From positions 376,425-440,424 of the forward strand of contig PDUO01000027.1 in NCBI GenBank assembly GCA_003008705.1: a DNA stretch of 64,000 bases, read 5' to 3'. Positions 43,185 to 55,451 of the stretch are shown here, in pieces. This DNA comes from Pezicula radicicola (Eukaryota; Ascomycota; Leotiomycetes; Helotiales; Dermateaceae). The translations under genes and the position numbers were made by a program. How positions within the stretch are numbered: the first letter of the stretch is position 1; every line of letters starts with the position of its first letter. The notes beneath the pieces are model-generated. The model saw nothing but the letters and a program-made list of their open reading frames with translations. It was not told the DNA's origin and did no database searches.

Positions 43185-44065
43185 ATCTGAGAGGCAAGGA
43201 GTTTATGCTTACGGTAAAATAAAATTGTTAAGCGAGGTGATGAAAGGCGTTTCTTGGTTACAGTTATGAGAGTGTAGGAATAACCTCAAATGTGGCTTTA
43301 ATTTGTCTTAACGTACTTTCCGTTCTAGCACCTCTTGCTTTGTCTTTATAACCAGAGAGCTTAATCAACTATTCGATAGTATTTCACTGCCAGTTATTAC
43401 GCAGGGGCTCGCTTAGCAGAGCCACCCCGGTTTATTGCCCTAATTCTATAACGCTAGCAAATAGTAATACTAAAAATGACATCTTCGACCACAGACGTTA
43501 AATAGTATCTGAGAGCCTATGAGATAAACTAAGAGTAACTTTATTACAAAGAAAAGGAGGATTTCTAAGGAAGTAAGTTTATTTAGAAATAAATTATTAA
43601 ACTAGGCGATTAATAGACTTATTAGTATAGAACACCAGAACTCAAGGTAGATTTACTATCATTTGAGTACTTTTTCAAATTTGTAGATTGATATATAAAC
43701 CTCTGTAAGGAAGATAGGGTAAAACAAAGGAATTATTAAAAGAATCATCCTTCGCGTTTCTGATCTCTAGCTAGACCTCTCTTTCAAGGAACGAGTCCCG
43801 AGGATGGAAGGATTAGATTTAGAAGCTAAACTTAATGCTTATCTATCTCTTTGTTTAACAAAATCGAATGCAGAAAAATAATAGCAGTCGAACAAGGGGC
43901 AGGATATTTTATTGCTAGCTACATCTCTTTGACAAAACAAGAATAAAGAAGTTTCCTTCTCGAGTCTCTTACGTAGAAGTACTGTACATTTCGCACAACA
44001 AACACACTTATTCAAGGAGAAAATAAAACAAAATAGCAGATAGACAGGTAACTCAATAATTAATC
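43185..44065. other. AT-rich intergenic island
   Basis: No gene seen. The part at about 43440-43720 is strongly TpA-rich and stop-dense, next to a GC-rich block (GGGGCTCGCTTAGCAGAGCC at 43404-43423). It looks like a mutated repeat relic. Confidence 0.45.
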
Positions 44066-45379
44066 ATGTCCTCATCCTCACCAGAACGAAGCCCACAAAG
44101 TCCACGAAGTCACCGATGCCGCAAAGCAAAATGCGGAACCAAAGGATTCCACGGTAACTACAGCATCCTCAAATTCATACCCGAGATCCGAAACCCGATA
44201 TTCCGATTAGAACTCAGTGATCAACCCAGAGAAACAGACGAAGGACGACTTCGAAATCTATGGGATACAATAATTAATCCACTAGATGAAGAATGGGTGA
44301 GAGATTATGGACTTCAAACTCTTCATCGGGATTTATTAAGTATAGGATGGAAAGGCATTACGAGTAAGATATTGCGACGTCCTGCACTTCTTGAATCTTT
44401 TGCTTCTTCGCAGGTTGAAAATGAGGATAAGGGGTTATTGTTATTTCATGAGGCTGAGGCTGCTTTTGGTCAGACTAATGATTTTGTTATTCATGCTTTT
44501 GATTATGATGGGGTTAGAGAACGTGATGTACGATCTAGACCTGCTGAGACGAGGAATTCTTTGATCGATATGTTGGTTAGGAGACGCGAGGAATTTGATG
44601 AGTTTTTGGATGAGAGCATCTTGGAGTTGTATGGTAGAAATTTTGCGTGGGGTGATGAGGAGAGGTTGGAGCAGTGTTTGGAGGTTGCTAGATGTGTTAG
44701 ACGGGTTGTTATTGAAGTTAAGTAAGTACTTAGTATCCCTCTTTCATTTTTTCTTCTCTCTTCCTTTTTTTGTCTATACCTATACAGTATTCTTCTCCCT
44801 CTTTTCTTTTTTTTTAAAAAAAATCTTTCAACTTACTACAGTAACATACCATTAACTAACAAAATGAAAAGTCTTCACCTCGACCCACTCCGTCCAGCCC
44901 CAGTAATCTCAGCCGTCCTCACCAACCAAATAATCTCCACCTTCCCAATCCAACACCTAACCATCGATCTCGGAACTCTAGACGGCCAAACGATCATGAA
45001 TCAAATAGATCTATCAGACCCATCTAATCCTCAACCAAGATGGCAACCAAAAGAAATCGCACAAGCAATAAAAGACGCCATATTTCAAAATCCTAACTTA
45101 ATACTACGACGTTCACTAAGAACAGTCAATTTCACCTTTACTCTTAGATATCCACCAGAACCATTCCCAATTGCTCTTCCTCCTCAGGTAATTCAATATC
45201 CTGGTCTTATTATTACGCATGGTATTTATTTGTATGATTCTATGCGTTTGGTGGATTGGCTTGTTGATAGCGTTGATCAGGTTTTTGGGTCCTGGGGGAT
45301 GTTGAAGACTGTTTCTACTGGGTATGTTTCTGCTAGTCGTGGTTTCGAGAAGATGACTTGGGTGTGGGTTTTGAAGTAA
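44066..45379 (+). CDS. Unknown protein, two exons, 397 aa
   Basis: Exons are 44066-44721 and 44842-45379. The 120-nt intron has a perfect GTAAGT donor, a long T-rich tract and a CTACAG acceptor, and splits an Asn codon, so the two neighbouring open frames are one gene. The N-terminus is Ser/Pro/Arg-rich (residues 1-20) with a small basic Cys-containing stretch (RCRKAKCGTKGFHGNYS). A likely folded region follows (FIPEIRNPIFRLELS; LWDTIINPLDEEWVRDYGL). The second exon has TIDLGTLDGQTIMNQIDLSD and ends in a mixed Trp-rich tail. No membrane segment and no family known to me. The size and F-box-gene-like style of many fungal orphan proteins would fit, but there is no motif to support that. Confidence 0.68.
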
Positions 45380-46661
45380 ATGGGTTGGAGAAAGTGTGTG
45401 TGTGTTTTTAAGTGGAATTGTTTGTAAAAAGCGTTATAGGTTTATTTCTTGTTATCTTTTGAATGAATGTGATACATATATATCGTAGACTAAATCTCTC
45501 GTTTTACTCTAGTTAGGAAACTGGTAAGTAGTATTTACTTTCAAGACTACCTAGAAAATCAAAAAGGTATTTAAAACCCACTAGCATGACGTAGGTCACT
45601 CGCTTAACTTAAATAGCTCACACGACTTGAGCAGGCAACTAACGTCGGTTTGAGTGACTGACTTGACTCAATGCAATTTAACTCGCTTCCGTGCACAGCT
45701 TTCATGCAGTGGAAAGCTTGGAGTGGGTGAACCCTGCACACGCATTGGATTTAGGATACTTGCCTACAGCATCTACATTCCCAACTTGAATTCACAACTG
45801 GGATCAATCTCACTTCATCAACCAGCACATGTTCAACGCATATCCTCGACAGATTCTGAGATTTTTATCATTTCATTGACTATCACTTATTCATCCACTA
45901 CCTTATCTTCTCCTCTCTTCCCCTCTTTGCTTTGACGTCAATCATCTCAGACCATTTCTCGTTCCCCTCCATCTCTCTTATAAACATACACAGGATCACG
46001 ATTCCTTCTTCTCTTTGTCCTTTTCTCTTCATCAAATCAAACAATCCGGAAAGCGATGATGAATTCGCAGTCCTTTTCAGAGCCTTTGGCCAAGTTCCCC
46101 TCCCATGCTGTGCTGATGATGACTGACCCAATGAAATAGTAAACGAAAAATCCATGTATGGTGTTATAATCAAAGAAGCCGCCCAACCAACCAAACCCCA
46201 AGCTCCAAACCAAACCTGTTAATGACCCCATTCGAAGATACTTTAGCGCTGGAGCAAAAAGGAGATGTATCCAGACCGGACCGCTCGCAAATTCTGTAAA
46301 AACACAAATGAGTTTATTCTACGATATCGTTGAGAACGGGTGCAAAGCCATTCTGTGTGAAATGAGCTAGAACTCCACCGTTGATTTTTTTTTCTTTGAG
46401 CCATCCGTAGCAAATCCGTAGCAAGTGATGAAGTTCTCAGAAAATGAGTTCCGGGTTGATAGTGGCCTTTCTAGTGAAAGAAATTTTGCCAATGGCTTGA
46501 CCGTAGGGACATCTCGGTATGAGACAGGACCCAAAACAAGGCCAGATAGCGGAGCATTAGACACGAACAACATAAGCATGAAAATCCCCGGGTACCTCCT
46601 GATCGAAGGGCCGCAGAACCATTCTAGGTGCATCATAGCCGAGTTTGGTTGATGGGCAGAT
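45380..46661. other. Intergenic with 18-bp repeat cluster
   Basis: No gene seen. A repeat cluster lies at 45599-45671. The stretch at 45880-46060 is pyrimidine-rich on the + strand. The rest is 3' flank of the nucleotidyltransferase gene. Confidence 0.45.
45599..45671 (-). repeat. 18-bp degenerate tandem repeat, cluster E (reverse orientation)
   Basis: Units CTCGCTTAACTTAAATAG (45599) and CTCACACGACTTGAGCAG (45617), a stretched unit of about 23 bp, and CTGACTTGACTCAA (45658). The orientation is as in cluster B. Confidence 0.65.
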
Positions 46662-49600
46662 CTACCCGCCTTTCCGCTCAGACTCATTGTGTGGAAGCCT
46701 CTCGCCTAAAGGATGACCATTGGAGGCTGTTTTGGGGTCCGAAGCCTGACCCTTTTTCTTCTGCTTGGATGCTTTCTGCCAGCTGTGTGGCCCACTACCT
46801 TCACTCTTGGATGCTCTGGTATGCCCATTGGACTTAGTATCCGCAGATGATGGCTTCAATTGGCTCCCATTGATAGGAGCAAACTTGGAGATAGGATTCG
46901 ATTTCTCTGCCTTGGTATCCTTTGCGTTGCCATTAGCACCATTCAGAATACGTTCCATTCCAGGCTCAAATTTTCTACTGGCTGTGGGCGAAGGTGTCCT
47001 AGTTTCGTACACAGGTGATAGATGTGGTACGGTGTCGTTGTGCGCGAAGCCAATATCCAATGGAGACATGCCCCCATTCTGAGGGCGACTTGTTCGTTGA
47101 GCGTTAGGCGATAACCTAAGAGCACCGTTAAGTTTCTCGGTCGGTACAAGCTCATTTGTAGGTTTCGCTGGCTTCGAATCATGATACGAAGTAGCGCCAG
47201 TTGGCGGAACCATTCCATTCGTCGTACGAACTTGATCATTTCCACGAATAGGAGACGAGCCGTTTACCACCATCGGTTGTTGAACGCGATCGCTTTCATG
47301 TGTGTTCTTAGGTGTGGAACTACCAGAAAATATTGGGTCTGCGGAAATTTCACTCCCAAAGTCAGAGCCGTGCGATATTGAGCTATATGATCCTACTGCA
47401 ACGTCACTACTGTGGTCCTCAGAGACAGAGCGGTCGCTCTTAGTCGCTTGCCAGCTAGAAGCGACGGTAGGCATTGGAAAATGTGAACCATTTACCACCA
47501 CAGGGCCCTGATTGTTCAGAGCCTTAAGGTTGGTGCTGGAAACGCTGTGTTGTGTAGGGGTCGCCGACCCAGGAACAAGGGGAGCATCGACCGAGCACGA
47601 TCGATCACGCCGCCCATCACCGAGAGGCGAAGGTGATCGAGAGGTGCGTTTTAGACGATCTAGTATTGATTGAGGAAACTGGTCAGTAGACAGGCGTCGT
47701 CTCTGGCCAACGTCGCCGAACGCCGGAATCGCTAGAGAAGCCTGAGGCTGTCTTCGTGGCGTGGACGCCGTGGAATTGTTAACGTAGTAACCTACGTATT
47801 CTTTCGGAATCGAGTCGTCCGGTGCCCTATTCATAGGTCTCTTAGACAAAGCTTCATAGGCAGGGTCTAAGTTCTCATCCGCCATGAAATTAGGAATAGG
47901 CTGGCTGTTAGCATAGTGCATTGCCTGATACATTCCGAGTCCATTGTCAGGCATCGGTACTCCTTGGACGGTTCTCGTGGCCGGTTGCGAATGTGAGCGC
48001 AAACTACTACTAGACTGCGCACTATTTGGGCCCGAACCATTGGTGACACTCGACCTATGTACGCTTCTTCTCAACTCTGGCAGAGCAGAGCTCATCGAAG
48101 GTGATGGAGGATTTGTACTTGAGCCCGAATACGCATAAACTGGAGTTTGATGAAACTGAAGAGGGTAGAAGTACATGTCAGGGCGGATAGGCGCAGTCAG
48201 CGGCGGCTGATCAAATGAGGTCGTTCGATTTCGGTCGCTCGGCTGTTGTTTTGTTGCTGATCCATTGGGTGTTTTCCGACTCTGAGCCTGCGAGTATACT
48301 TGAGCTTGATGTGCTGCCTGTTGCTGCTGAAAAGCTTGGTATTGTCTCAATCGGATCTCCTCCGCCTGCAAAACTGTGTACTTTGTGAAAAGTTCGTTAT
48401 GCAATTGAGCTTGTGCTTGTTGTTGTTGGAACCATGCATTCTCCGGTGTCATATTTGAAGGCACCCCTTGGGGCAAGTACACACCATTACTATCAAATGC
48501 GCCACTGGAGGCCCTCCGATTGCTGTTATTATTTCGGCCATGGTTATTCCTCCCACCTCGATGGTGGCCATTCCTCCCGCCTCGATTCGACTGGGATGCA
48601 CTCCGTGATAAGATTGGTTTTGGTTGAGGAGCACGTTTCTCCCAAAACGGCTTCTCCTCTGGGGGCCACTCAAATTTTTCGCAGCATTCTCCGAGCTTTG
48701 CTTCAGAGATCAGGTCAAAAGCCCTTCTCAATTCCATATGCAGGCCACGAAAACTAAACCCGTCGGCCGTGTTGCCAAGATTCCGGGTAACGTTGAAAGG
48801 TTCCTCAACACAGAGCGCCCAAGGATTCGCACCTAAAAAGTTTGGACCCTTCTCTTTCTTCGGTATCTGCTTTCCATTGCGGACTGAGACAACAAGGTTG
48901 TCGTAATCGAACTCGTGACCATAAAATCGAAAAAAGTGGAACAATAGTTCTCCTAGTGTTTCGGTGTTCTTCTCGCCCAATTTTTTCAGCGCCTCAACAT
49001 CATCCGCAAAACTGCTCTCTTCTTGCCCCTCCTTGGGTGGAAGCTTCAAATGTTGCCGTTGGTGGAGAGCCGGAACAATAGGTGGTTCGCGGGTCTGAAG
49101 GAAGTTGATAATCAAACACATCCAAGTATAAGAGCTCAGAACAAAAAGGCTCCCTGAAGCAAAGTTAGAACACTCTTGGACAGGAGAGTGATTTGCGCTT
49201 GCTTACCTGCATCATTCAGAGCTCTTTCTTTTGTCCAATGCTTGATCACCATAGCTAGAGGCCGTACACGGTCGTCTATCTGAACGTATGTCTTGATCAT
49301 CCGAGTATTCTCTATTGCGACTGTTTCGTTGATATTCATGTCACAAGCAAGAGACAATTCAGGATCCCAGATCTTAACAATAGGAACTTTTGCAGTACTT
49401 ATGCAGACGACCTGCTCCATGCCATCTATATTTTGTTAGACACAATGACTTCATGGTTGAATCTGAATTTGAGAAACCTACTTCTTGCCAACAGATCTGA
49501 GATCATGCAGGTATCTAGCCCCTTCCAACTGGTTGTTATGCAAAGGTCCACTGTATTCAATTCAGCCCATGCGCAAATACTCGCAATCAGCACTTTTGCT

Positions 49601-50609
49601 CACCATCGGACTCGTCTGTGCAAAGTAAATTGCCAGATGAGCCATACATTAGCACCTTTATCTCATTACCCGGCCATTCTTCGTTCAGAAGTTTCTCGAG
49701 CTTTTGCACTAATTTCTGTCTCCTTAGTTCTTTATCTGGTGTTGGCAGTAACCGATCGTAAAGTTCCCGCATATCAGTTGTTAGTTTCCTCTCTTCATCC
49801 TTAGTAAGTTTGCTCTTGATCTTGGATGGATCTAGCTTCTCTAGCTTGGCCTCCCCTATGGAATAAGGCATCCGCCGCCTTGACTTTGCCTGAGCTGTTT
49901 CGTAAATACATCCTCCTTTGCGAAAATCCCTAGGCGGAAGGGGCTTGAGTATATTCAGCTTGCTGTCCGATTCGGAATACGCTGAGCGCGGGGAATGGCT
50001 TGTAGCCGCGTTTGGTGATGGCTCTCTTGACTCGAAAGAGAATTTTCGTGCGTGCTGATGTGGTGTCGAAGGTACTGAGTTCGATTGCATGGAGAGGGAA
50101 GAATTTTGGTGTTGTGCGAGAGGTCGCGCAGGAAGCGGATTCGGTAAATCGAACTTCTTGGACGGCATAGTCGCAATTTCGTCCTTCTCTGCTATGAGCG
50201 CACGCTCGCCTTTACTGAGTTTCCGTGCCTCCCTATTCCCATGACCACCCCGGGAAGACACTTTGGCGTTCCTATCCGTGTTGACGTTGGTTGAGGTGGA
50301 GCGTTGTCGAGGCACAGCCTGAATATGTTCCGCGGAGAGCAAAGGGGGAAGTGGCAATGCCTGCAGATGTGCGCTTCTGGCAGATGCAATCAGCTTGTTA
50401 TACTGGAGCAGCTGGGCACGGTGGTATGTTGATTGTTGAGGAAGGAGGATGGGTACGAGGTCGAAGTGCGTTGGTAGATGAGGAGGTGCCACAAAACCGG
50501 GGGTATCGCTCGGCGTGGACTGCGCAGGAGAGTTCCGGCGCAAGAGGCGCGACCACTGTTCGGACTGATATGAATACTGAGAGGATTCTGCGGAAGACTG
50601 GCCCTCCAT
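46662..50609 (-). CDS. Cid1/CutA-type non-canonical nucleotidyltransferase, 1261 aa
   Basis: Four exons read 50609-49604, 49550-49482, 49425-49207 and 49153-46662; three introns with GTGAGC, GTAGGT and GTAAGC donors, all in phase. The catalytic domain has the pol-beta signature GSSGNLL with Asp335 and Asp337 (ESDVDLC, joined across intron 1) and a third acidic block (KIWDPELSLACDMNIN). The PAP-associated core follows (VKIW..; SSYTWMCLIINFLQ; GELLFHFFRFYGHEFD). This is the Cid1/CutA group, which adds U or C/U-rich tails to cytoplasmic mRNAs and marks them for decay. About 320 disordered residues precede it, and the last 600 are disordered, Ser/Pro/Asn/Gln-rich with a Gly/Arg/His/Asn patch (HHRGGRNNHGRNN). 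CutA versus CutB is undecided. Confidence 0.85.
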
Positions 50610-53600
50610 ACAAGTTCACGACCGGTCAAAGTCGTGGCTGACAATCTAAATTCCAAAGGTTCTGCGGAGATCCTTTCTTGAGGGTACAAGTCCCTTAACA
50701 CCACCAGGTTGTTTGGCACAAAGCCCTCTCGACAACGCGATTGCAATGGGTTGTTTGTTCGTGAAAACCGAGCGTGAATGGATCGTGAAGAAGCGTCTTG
50801 AGGTCTTGAGGTCGTGAGAGCGTAAGGATCGAGGTTGCGGAAGGTACCCAACCCCTTCTATGGTGTCTGAACAGTGAACGACGCAGCGTAGGTACTTTTT
50901 TAACACGGCAAAAATGGGCAGAGGCAATCGTAATGGAACATCTATACCGGCACAGCAAATACAGAGAATCTGCACAGGCGAGGGGGCAGAAATTTGGGCA
51001 AGTATTGCTTTGTTAGAATTCAATCACGTTGACCCTCACGAACGAGGACGAGCTAGCGAGAATCGCGCTAAGTTAATTGGGTTGCTACGAAGTATTGCCG
51101 TTGTACGAGACCACTCCTGCTGCGACACCTCCAATGCAGCTTCCTGAATAGTCCAAATTGACCAACAGTATACAGTATATGATTGTCTGGGCACCCCATT
51201 GTGAATCTAAGGTAGGTAGGCTAGATGGCGGGAGGAATGAACGTTCTCCCCCACACGCAAAGCAAGGTTGATCTGGACAGCTTATTTATTGACTCCGTGT
51301 ACCGGCGTCTGTTCAGATTACCCGCCCAAAAGACACGAACTTCTTCGAACCTAAGCTATCAAGTTACGAAGGAAGAGTGCAACACTGGAGGATCCAGTAC
51401 GAGTATGCAAGCTGATTATTGCTCGGCCTAGCCGGCCTAGCCTGCCAGCCAGCCTGCATCCCACTGAGTGTGATGAGAATACAATAATACCCGCCGGTCC
51501 AGTCAAGTCATGTTCTACCACCACACGTCGGCCTTAAGACAAGACAGGCCAAGTCAAGACCTTGTTTGTACCTGAATACTCCGTACCAACTTCGGCTCTA
51601 GAAAGCCTACCTAGAAAGCCCTGGCCTTCACGGCGTGACTCTTCAGCCCTCGAGAAGAACAAACAGTGGAGTGTTTCTTGACCCCTTGACTTGGGAGGCA
51701 ATCAGACTCTGACAGAGACATGCCTAATAAAGAAACGAGGCTTACTCCAGAGTCACAGACAGACCTTTTGACAAAGAGTCTAAATTATTGTCCAACCTCA
51801 AAGCCTACAACATTCGACCACAAGTCCAGCTCTTGGTCCTGGTCCTGAATTCATCTCAAGAAAATTACGTCTGAAGCAGATTGGTTTCAAACTTAGGCAA
51901 GCAAATAGCCAATTAATTTCGCGAATGAATCACAAGCTATGGTAACGGTAAAAAGTGCATCGAGCCCCTGACTCTTCACAAAAGACAAAGACGCAGGCTT
52001 CTTTGCCCAAGGGCCACCGGGTCGCGATGCCGAGCGGGATGGCATTCTTCCAGACGCCTCATCATCATTCATGGAAGATCTCGTGGTCGAAGAAGTCCTT
52101 CTAGAAGCTCATCAAATCTTTGTCCCCTTGCCTGCAAGAGATCCATTTCTTGATTGGGTATTTATAAGGCGGGCAGCGGTAAATAGATGCTAGCCTGCCA
52201 CGCAGCGTAGAAAATCTGGGGAAAACCATGTCCAGAATCAAAGGCCAAGTACCTTCCAAGAAATCCAGCTGAAGGAAAAGCCGCTCGCTTACATGTACCT
52301 TTCGTACGCCACAACCGTCCTCGCCGTTGTCTTGAGGAGAAGGCCTGTTCCTGATCTGGTTCCTGTACCTGTGACCAATACCTTATTGGCTTCCGAAACA
52401 CTTTTACTGCAAGTCTCACTGTCAAGGATAAAACTTTTCGGCAACAGCCTGTGTGTGTGTGTACTCTATGATGGGTCGATAGCATATCAGTAGTCTCATG
52501 AATCTTGAAGGTTTTTGTTGCGTACAGCCCTACCAAGGGCCACCATGCAATATAGCATTATGCATCGACCACTCCGAGAACCCTACGAGACGAGACGAGA
52601 CAAGTCAACACCACCATGCGAATGGCCATGTCGATGACGCTGTCTACCAGGAATGGCAATTTTTACTTTCTCCCCCCGAGATATTAGGGCGACGCACGAC
52701 ACAAGATGCAAAGCAAACAAACAAGACATCTCAACTTATCCTCGCTCGCTTGATATGGGCAAATGCGCAATTCTGTTGTCATGCCTTGAGATAGCTCACT
52801 GACTCCAACCCAAAGCTGCAACATGTTCCCGGACTTCTGATTACGGTAGTAACACCTTCTCCTTCATACAGCATCACCGTGAGATCTGGATGATGCGGCA
52901 TGACCTTGTATGAAGAAACCCACGAGGTCAATCTACGAAGTACTGAACACCGGACGAAAAGGATGCTGCCCCTCATTCAGCCTCAAACTGGTGTCAATCC
53001 CGTCAAATATTAATCTCTAAAGAAAAAGCCCAACGCCACACACATCATCACCAAGGCTCATAATAAAAATGACATCTGACAAAACTTATCGAATTAACCG
53101 CTGATATGTTCCTCTTTGGGCAAGCAGAAAATTATATTTCGAATTGTCTAGATGCCGATGGCTCTGATGAGGCTACCTCCGTACAGTAGCACGGCATCTT
53201 ATACCCGCAGCCTTGCTTTTGCCGGCACATTCGGAAATCCCAACCTTATGAATGCCGGGGCTTACTCAGTCCAGTATCACAACGTCATATGACTGCAGGC
53301 ATAGCTTCACCTGCCATTAGAAATCAAAGAAAATGTGTGAGTAAGAACAGCATAGAAATATTCCTGACAAACCTTCCTTTCCTTCTGTTTACTTTTAATT
53401 CTTTGAGATATCTCCGGAGAATCTCAACTACAAAAACAAGGTCCCTCGGGCATTTCGGTCTTTCCCCCAAAGAGGAGAAGGTTCAAGGTTTTAGGAAAAG
53501 CGGATGATCAACTGCTAGCACAAATCTACACGTCTTCAAATCTGATCGGAAAGTCCGGATGTATCAAACCACGACTTCTCTTAACTCCCAAGACTGCTCA

Positions 53601-53756
53601 CTCCACGGATTTTAGAACTCTGAAAAAGAGCCTCTTCCCTACTCGGAAACTTCTAACAGCAAGCTTCGAATCTTCTCAGTCATCAAGTCTACTTGTCACT
53701 GCGCCTCCCCCAGATTTTATATACTACGAGTACTTGTAACTGTACTACACACCGAA
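50610..53756. other. Large intergenic region (about 3.1 kb)
   Basis: The left part should hold the promoter and 5' leader of the nucleotidyltransferase. I see no conserved frame. The region has many short direct phrases (for example CCTAGCC and CCAGCC around 51428-51455) and a (GT)n run at 52451-52461. Nothing else could be assigned. Confidence 0.35.
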
Positions 53757-54783
53757 ATGGGACTATCCCGCTCAAGGTTCGTCTTTTCTAGTCTTTCCTT
53801 TCCCTGCCAACCCAAACCCAAGTACTTTTATATCAAATCAAATCAGACGAAATAAAACACGAAATAAAACACCCTCAATACAAATACAAATAACAAAATA
53901 GCTAACCCTCTCCCTCCTTCAAAAAACAGAACAATAACCCTAACAATCTCCCTCCTAACCCTAACCTCCAACTTTCTCTCCCTACTACTCTGCTACCAAC
54001 TACCATCGGACCCTTTAAACCTCGCCTTCAATTTCTCGATATATCTTCATTTCGCCAATGTCTTGAGCGTGTTTGGATTTATTGGTGCTTTAAGGGTTAG
54101 TAAAATACCTAAATACCTCTTCAAAAACTAGTAGAGAAAGAAAGAAAGAAAGAAATAAGAAGGGAAACGATGCTAATGAAGGCAAAAAATAGAAACATGC
54201 ACTCTCAATAGCCCTATTCTCACACTACCTAATTCTCGACACAATCCTCTGTTCGATACCCCGCTTCCTCGTCCTCGCTCTCCTCCATTCTCTCTCCGAT
54301 CAACTCTGCGCCGCACCACCAAACTCCCCAACCTCCCCAACCTCACCCTCCCAACCCTCACAAATACCCAACTTCTCCTCGAATCCGAATACCTCACCGC
54401 TAATCTCCAATTCCATATATACACCCTCCATAAACATAAAAGTACCGACTCTCTCCTGCGAAAGAGTGGTCGTATTAATCGAATTAATATTAGTGCTTGG
54501 ATTAATCGGAGGTACGATTCTTCAGTTTGTAGGCGCGTTACAAGTTAGGGAATATGCGAGGGTGCTTTGGTTGAGAGAAGGTACTTGGGAGATGGAGGGG
54601 GGTGAGGAGGAAGTGATGAGTGGAGGAGATAGACGTGAAGGTTTTGTTGAGGTTGATGGTGTTAGGTTTGGGATGAGGGAGCTGGAGGAGGAGGAGGAGG
54701 ATAGAGTGCGTGCTTTGAGTGTTATTTATGAGGAAGGTGAGGGAGATGCACCTCCACCGGTTTACACGCCCAGGAAGGTGTGA
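53757..54783 (+). CDS. Four-pass membrane protein of unknown function, 258 aa
   Basis: Exons are 53757-53776, 53930-54095 and 54193-54783. The first exon has only 20 nt (MGLSRS plus two bases) and a GTTCGT donor; intron 1 is 153 nt. Intron 2 has GTTAGT..AATAG. The joins give a continuous frame. Helices lie at about residues 8-28, 40-60, 66-90 and 150-175. The sequence FIGALRKHALSIALFSHYLI spans the second join. The loop between helices 3 and 4 is Ser/Pro/Asn-rich. The C-terminal 80 residues are cytosolic and strongly acidic (MRELEEEEEDRVR). A MARVEL-like or tetraspan arrangement is suggested, but no signature residues are clear. The intron contains a (GAAA)n run. Confidence 0.68.
54131..54158 (+). 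repeat. (GAAA)n microsatellite inside an intron
   Basis: About five to six GAAA units in the second intron of the four-pass membrane protein gene. Confidence 0.7.
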
Positions 54784-55116
54784 TGTGGTTGAGAAAGAGC
54801 AAAAAAAAAAGGCTGGAGAGAGAATTAAGAAACCCGTCTGGACATGGTGGAAAATGTGGGGAATGGGCCTCTAGAAGAGAGAAAAGACCCATTAACTCTT
54901 GATCGCAGAAATGGTAAACGAAACGCAACTAAGGAATAATTAACGACGAGCAAACAAACTAACAAGATTGATGGCTAAAGAGCAACAATGGGAAAGGAAC
55001 TGGAGTTGGAATACCGTCCTTGCTGGCATTTAAGGGGATAGGGGTGTTTATATGGGATGAACATGAGCATTGCGTATTCTTGGTATCATTCAAGGAGTTT
55101 TAAGGAGCCCTTGACT

Positions 55117-55150
55117 TGACTTTGCTTAACTTTGCTTAACTTTGCTTGGC
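55117..55150 (+). repeat. 10-bp tandem repeat (CTTTGCTTAA), three units
   Basis: Three near-identical units CTTTGCTTAA, CTTTGCTTAA, CTTTGCTTGG follow a CTTGACTTGA phrase. Confidence 0.7.
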
Positions 55151-55325
55151 CTTTTATATACCACATTCGTTCCTTTTCCTATTGAGCAAGCTGTAAATAT
55201 ACCTAGGAAGAGAAAGGTTGATAGAGATATTGGAAATATTCAATTAACTTTAGTACTATACTGATAGTTGACTATCGATCAGATAGATTTCTGAAATCAC
55301 CACAGGTGAGTTCAATTTGAGTTAG

Positions 55326-55360
55326 TTACTCAAGTCGAGTGAGTTGCGTAATTCGGATGT
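55326..55360 (+). repeat. 18-bp degenerate repeat, cluster F
   Basis: One good unit, TTACTCAAGTCGAGTGAG at 55326-55343, is followed by a poor one (TTGCGTAATTCGGATG) and preceded by a TTCAATTTGAGTTAG partial unit. Confidence 0.6.
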
Positions 55361-55436
55361 TTGTCTGCCCTTCCCACGTCCTGGTCTTGGTTTGAGAGGT
55401 TGCTTCGGGTTCGATGTGCCTGAGCTCTGATCATAT

Positions 55437-55451
55437 AGCTAGCTAGCTAGC
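55437..55451. repeat. AGCT palindromic microsatellite
   Basis: About four head-to-tail AGCT units (TAGCTAGCTAGCTAGCTGCT); self-complementary. Confidence 0.7.

Noticed and set aside
53935..53965. Telomere-like CCCTAA phrases
   Set aside because: They fall inside exon 2 of the four-pass membrane protein and encode Thr-Leu/Ile residues of a membrane helix; there are only isolated copies.
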